From Lachnospiraceae bacterium UBA2860 (GTDB lineage Bacteria > Bacillota > Clostridia > Lachnospirales > Lachnospiraceae), in contig DEFE01000028.1 in assembly GCA_002350625.1 (NCBI GenBank), positions 115,983 to 179,982 on the forward strand: DNA of 64,000 nucleotides. The letters run 5' to 3'. The stretch's first letter is position 1. Each line of letters begins with the position of its first letter. The notes under the pieces are model-generated. The model made no database searches. It was not told the origin of the DNA and worked only from the letters and a program-made list of their open reading frames with translations. Made by a program: the position numbers and the translations under genes. Below are positions 61,007-64,000 of the stretch, piece after piece.

Positions 61007-63754
61007 TCACTTCACGTTGATCACCGGCGACCAGTATTCCCTGTTATAAGTGTCCCGGAAGCGGTACGTCACCTGAATCGCCCCCTGCTTCTCGAACTCC
61101 GAGTTCCCGAGCGCGGGGTTTTTCTCTGTCACCGCGATCGGCTCGCCGAAGGTATAGCTCTCGTGATACTTCCCGTCGTAAGTGTAATAATCCGCGACCG
61201 GACGGATCACGTCGCCGATCGACACTTCCACAAACGACTTCGACACCGTGTCGGTCTCGCCGTCCTTATAGATCCTCCGCGCGCCGGCGACATAGCCGTT
61301 CGGATGCTCATTGTCAAAGACGGCGATAAGCTCTGCCCGCTCGTCATTCAGCAGGCAGGGGATGCGCCCGGTGATCCGGAAGTTCTCCCCGTCCTCCTCC
61401 GTGCTCTCGTGGTAGTACGGAACAACCTGATTGTCAAGCGACACCCACAGCTTCTCTGTGTTCGCCACAAGCCTGCCGTCCTCGTCAAAGCTGTAGATAT
61501 TATCCAGGCCGAGGTCGATGTAGCCCGCTCCGTCGTCGTAGAAGACATTGAGGTCAAGACCCTGGATGTTCTTCCACGCATCCTCGGAGATCGTCATGCG
61601 GTAAGTCCCGTCGTCAAACTGCTCCCACTGAAGCTCCGACGGATCGAGATGGTTCTCGCTGATGTAAGAGGCGATCTCCGTCGTCGTGAGCGTCCTGCCG
61701 GAGAAGAAGCCGATATTGGAGTTATTGAGGCCGCTCACTGAGCTGACGTCTCCGCCGAAAAATGCCTCAAGGAGCGAGCTGAGCGCGTCCTGCGATTCAT
61801 AGGAAGCGGAGCTTCCTCCGTAGGATCCGCCGAACAGCGAGCCGAGAAGAGAGCCCGCGCCGCCCGACGCGTACTGGCCGGCCGTCTCCAGCTGCGCGAA
61901 TTCCTTGATGCACTGCGCGTAGCTCGCGTCCATTCCGATCGCGCTGTAAGTATTCACCGCCGAATCGAGCTTGGATGCGCTCTGATACGGGAAATAGATC
62001 GAGACGCCCGAGGATCTCGTGATGTTGTTGCAGGTATTGTACTTGATCGCCCCCTTCAGCGCCTTCGCGAGCGACTGGGACTCGGTCGTGCCGAGATTGT
62101 CGCACAGGTCGATGAGGTCGATCTGGTCGATGCGCTGGCCGGAAGCAAACTCGCGCGTGCGGTTGCGCGCCGTAGAAATCTGCCTGTAGTTGTTGCCGCT
62201 GATCATATTGCTGATCGACTTCGAAAATGTCGTCAGCCTCTCCGGCACCGTATAAGCGAACTCCGCGAGATCGATCACCGAGAGCGTCGTCTGCTGGCCC
62301 GGGCATCTGCGCGCGCAGACCCTGACGAAATCATCCGCGATCATCCTGCCGATCTCAGCGGTCGGCATGGACGTATTGGCAGCGAACTGATTCAGCCAGT
62401 CCGTATAGTACCAGCCCACGCCCGGCTCGGTCTCCTCGGAGGCGACCATATAATCCCCGTAGCTGTTCAGCATGAGCGCGTTCTCCGCCGTCGCCATGAG
62501 GCAGCAGTCAAAGCCGATCATGTCAAATGTCACGCCCGCCGCCTTCAGCGCGCTGTTGATGCCCGCAAGCGACATGGCGCCCGAGCGGCCGTTCTTTTCG
62601 TCGTAGCCGTAGCCGCTGACGGAGCCCCCGCCGTGATCCCAGAAAATCAGCTCGTTCCGGTTCGCCGGGAAATTCTCCCCGCACCACTTGACAAAGGACG
62701 CGAGCGTCGACGGATCCGTCATGGATCCCGTGCCGGCATTTTCGACGAGGCAGCTGAGGCCTCCGTTCTTGATCTGATAGATCTGATTGACCTTGCTGCT
62801 CACGACGCTGTTCTTCCACCGCGCGCAGCCGCCGGTATAGACGATCAGATTGATCTTGCCGAGATTCGCGCTGACCATCTCCTGAAGATCGGACGTGGCC
62901 ATGCCGCTCCGCGACTCAAGATCCGTGCCACACATATACACCATAATCGTCACGGTATCCTTGCCGCCGCCGAGAATCCTCGTCCGCTTCTCGCGCGATC
63001 CCGTCGCAGCGGTATCCGCGACCGCAGAGGCGCCGCTGTTTCCGGCCGCCGGAACAACCGTGTTGCCGGCGCTCTCCGCCGTGATGCTCCCGATCGTGCC
63101 GCTCTCTCCCACATACGTCGACGGGTCGCCGCCGAAGAGAGAATTAATGTAAGAGTTCAGATCCTCCGCGCTCATATAGCCGGAGGCATTTCCGCTCTGG
63201 CTGCTCTGCCCGCTCTGCCCGGTCGCGCCCGCATTGCCGCTCACCGAACCGATCGTCCCGCTCGTGCCGACCGCGCCGCCGGTACTTGTCCCGACCGCAT
63301 TTCCGGACGTGCCCGTCTGACCCGCCGCCGGCTGCTGCGTCTGGCTGCTCACGCCCTGATTCCCCGTCTGGCTGTACTGATAAGCCGCGTGGCCCGTGCC
63401 ATACGTCGGAGACGTATTCTGCTCGGCAGAGCTCCCGCCGCCAAACAGGCCAAACAGACCGCCGCCTCCGCCGAGAAGCACGATTCCGATGATCACAATA
63501 AGGATCAGCGGACCCATGCCTCCGCCGCTGCGTCTCGGCCCGCTGCCGCCGCTCTGCATGCTGCCGCCGCTGTTGCCGCCGCTATTACCACCGCCGCCGC
63601 TGCCGCTGCCCGCCTGCATGCTGCCGCCCGGCCGCCCGGCGTGACCACTCGCGGAACCGACCGGACCCGTACCGAGTCCCTGCCCGGTCTTATGAATATC
63701 CTTCGCCGTCCCGGTCACCTGCCGCTCTCTGCCCTTCGGTCTCTGCTGATCCAT
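61007..63754 (-). CDS. membrane-anchored clostripain-family (C11) cysteine peptidase
   Basis: A 915-residue protein. Residues 1-80 are cytoplasmic, rich in Gly/Ser. Residues 80-104 are one membrane helix (GPLILIVIIGIVLLGG). Residues 110-255 are a Gly/Ser/Thr/Gln-rich linker. The C11 domain follows: TIMVYMCGTDLESRSG, FWDHGGGSVSGYG with the catalytic His374, and MIGFDCCLMATAEN with the catalytic Cys418. It cuts after basic residues in the known family and usually self-activates. The C-terminal 300 residues are beta-rich. The ATG at 63754 follows GAGG by 8 bases; TTG starts upstream are possible (see repeats). Confidence 0.9.
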   Translation of the reverse strand: MDQQRPKGRERQVTGTAKDIHKTGQGLGTGPVGSASGHAGRPGGSMQAGSGSGGGGNSGGNSGGSMQSGGSGPRRSGGGMGPLILIVIIGIVLLGGGGGLFGLFGGGSSAEQNTSPTYGTGHAAYQYSQTGNQGVSSQTQQPAAGQTGTSGNAVGTSTGGAVGTSGTIGSVSGNAGATGQSGQSSQSGNASGYMSAEDLNSYINSLFGGDPSTYVGESGTIGSITAESAGNTVVPAAGNSGASAVADTAATGSREKRTRILGGGKDTVTIMVYMCGTDLESRSGMATSDLQEMVSANLGKINLIVYTGGCARWKNSVVSSKVNQIYQIKNGGLSCLVENAGTGSMTDPSTLASFVKWCGENFPANRNELIFWDHGGGSVSGYGYDEKNGRSGAMSLAGINSALKAAGVTFDMIGFDCCLMATAENALMLNSYGDYMVASEETEPGVGWYYTDWLNQFAANTSMPTAEIGRMIADDFVRVCARRCPGQQTTLSVIDLAEFAYTVPERLTTFSKSISNMISGNNYRQISTARNRTREFASGQRIDQIDLIDLCDNLGTTESQSLAKALKGAIKYNTCNNITRSSGVSIYFPYQSASKLDSAVNTYSAIGMDASYAQCIKEFAQLETAGQYASGGAGSLLGSLFGGSYGGSSASYESQDALSSLLEAFFGGDVSSVSGLNNSNIGFFSGRTLTTTEIASYISENHLDPSELQWEQFDDGTYRMTISEDAWKNIQGLDLNVFYDDGAGYIDLGLDNIYSFDEDGRLVANTEKLWVSLDNQVVPYYHESTEEDGENFRITGRIPCLLNDERAELIAVFDNEHPNGYVAGARRIYKDGETDTVSKSFVEVSIGDVIRPVADYYTYDGKYHESYTFGEPIAVTEKNPALGNSEFEKQGAIQVTYRFRDTYNREYWSPVINVK

Positions 63755-63933
63755 GTCCTGTTCCTCACTTTCTGCCAATTGCTGCTCTTCATCGGCTCCG
63801 GAGCCGCCTCTTCTGTGCGCCGCCAATTGCTCCTCTTCATCGGCCCTGGCGCCGCCTCTTCTGTGCGCCGCCAATTACTCCTCTTAATCGGCCTTGGCGT
63901 CGCCGCATCTGTATGCCGCCAAATGTGCCTCCT
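63755..63933 (-). repeat. 48-bp tandem repeats at the clostripain 5' end, with in-frame stops
   Basis: On the minus strand a 48-base unit (starting TTGGCGGC) occurs at 63922-63875, 63874-63827 and 63826-63779, with part of a fourth. All are in frame with the gene. The first copy follows an AGGAGG site (63928-63933) but contains two TAA codons where the later copies have GAA and CAA, so it now reads as a 12-codon leader. Confidence 0.75.
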
Positions 63934-63965
63934 AGATCCTCTCCCGGACGCAGCCTCAACAAAAT

Positions 63966-63994
63966 TATATATAATATTCAGACAATCTGCACAA
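63966..63994 (-). promoter_or_regulatory. promoter of the clostripain gene
   Basis: TTGTGC (63989-63994) and TATATA (63966-63971) on the minus strand are 17 bases apart, with a TATAAT overlapping at 63964-63969. It precedes the AGGAGG at 63928-63933. Confidence 0.55.
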
Positions 63995-64000
63995 GCCTTA

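Overview
The window looks like a chromosomal segment of a GC-rich, anaerobic, Gram-positive Firmicute, most like a high-GC Lachnospiraceae gut or rumen bacterium. This rests on several signs: strong AGGAGG ribosome sites, a nine-gene V-type ATPase operon, a selenium-dependent molybdenum hydroxylase gene set, an Lpl-type sugar ABC transporter, intracellular glycosidases, a Cna-B/pilin-type surface protein and a clostripain-like protease. No rRNA, tRNA, CRISPR array, prophage or intact insertion sequence was found. Species placement is inference.

Layout. 0-5 kb: purine-type molybdenum hydroxylase locus (yqeC, yqeB, a fused Fe-S/molybdopterin xanthine dehydrogenase, a mocA-like cytidylyltransferase, and the first 34 codons of a second molybdopterin subunit). 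5-10.3 kb: a polytopic membrane protein, a secreted acidic protein, a secreted peptidoglycan amidase with low-complexity tails, NudC, and a cytidylate-kinase-like protein. 10.3-15 kb: a complete branched-chain amino-acid type ABC transporter (livJHMGF order). 15-26.2 kb: a large membrane-anchored extracellular protein and the V-ATPase operon (G-I-K-E-C-F-A-B-D), whose K subunit carries the known Na+ ligands. 26.3-28.1 kb: an RluD-type pseudouridine synthase whose 3' end is tandemly repeated, then an AT-richer stretch with broken reading frames. 28-41 kb: carbohydrate region (GH13, AraC regulator, GH29 fucosidase, Na/Pi symporter-like protein, Lpl-type ABC transporter, beta-helix protein). 41-50 kb: split ABCG-type transporter, a membrane protein and a small protein that both look frameshifted, a PreA fused to an N-terminal Cys-rich domain, a membrane-protein/XRE pair, GH27 alpha-galactosidase, a TtcA-like PP-loop ATPase and a nitroreductase. 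50-64 kb: cell-envelope region (Cna/pilin-domain surface protein, BTAD-type regulator and a 68-aa protein sharing its C-terminal module, a transglutaminase plus minimal pilus-like operon whose only ATPase is PilT-like, and a membrane-anchored C11 peptidase).

The most unusual items are: (1) the 55.9-60.9 kb operon, where a T2SF platform protein, four short pilin-like membrane proteins and a PilT-type ATPase occur without an assembly ATPase or prepilin peptidase, next to a divergent BTAD regulator; (2) a family of GGGGTC-GACCCC palindromes at gene ends, several of which supply the TGA stop codon; (3) a TWQG module shared by the regulator and its 68-aa neighbour; (4) tandem repeats at the 3' end of the pseudouridine synthase gene and the 5' end of the clostripain gene; (5) one-base homopolymer frameshifts in neighbouring genes near 44.1-44.4 kb, which may be real or may be sequencing errors.
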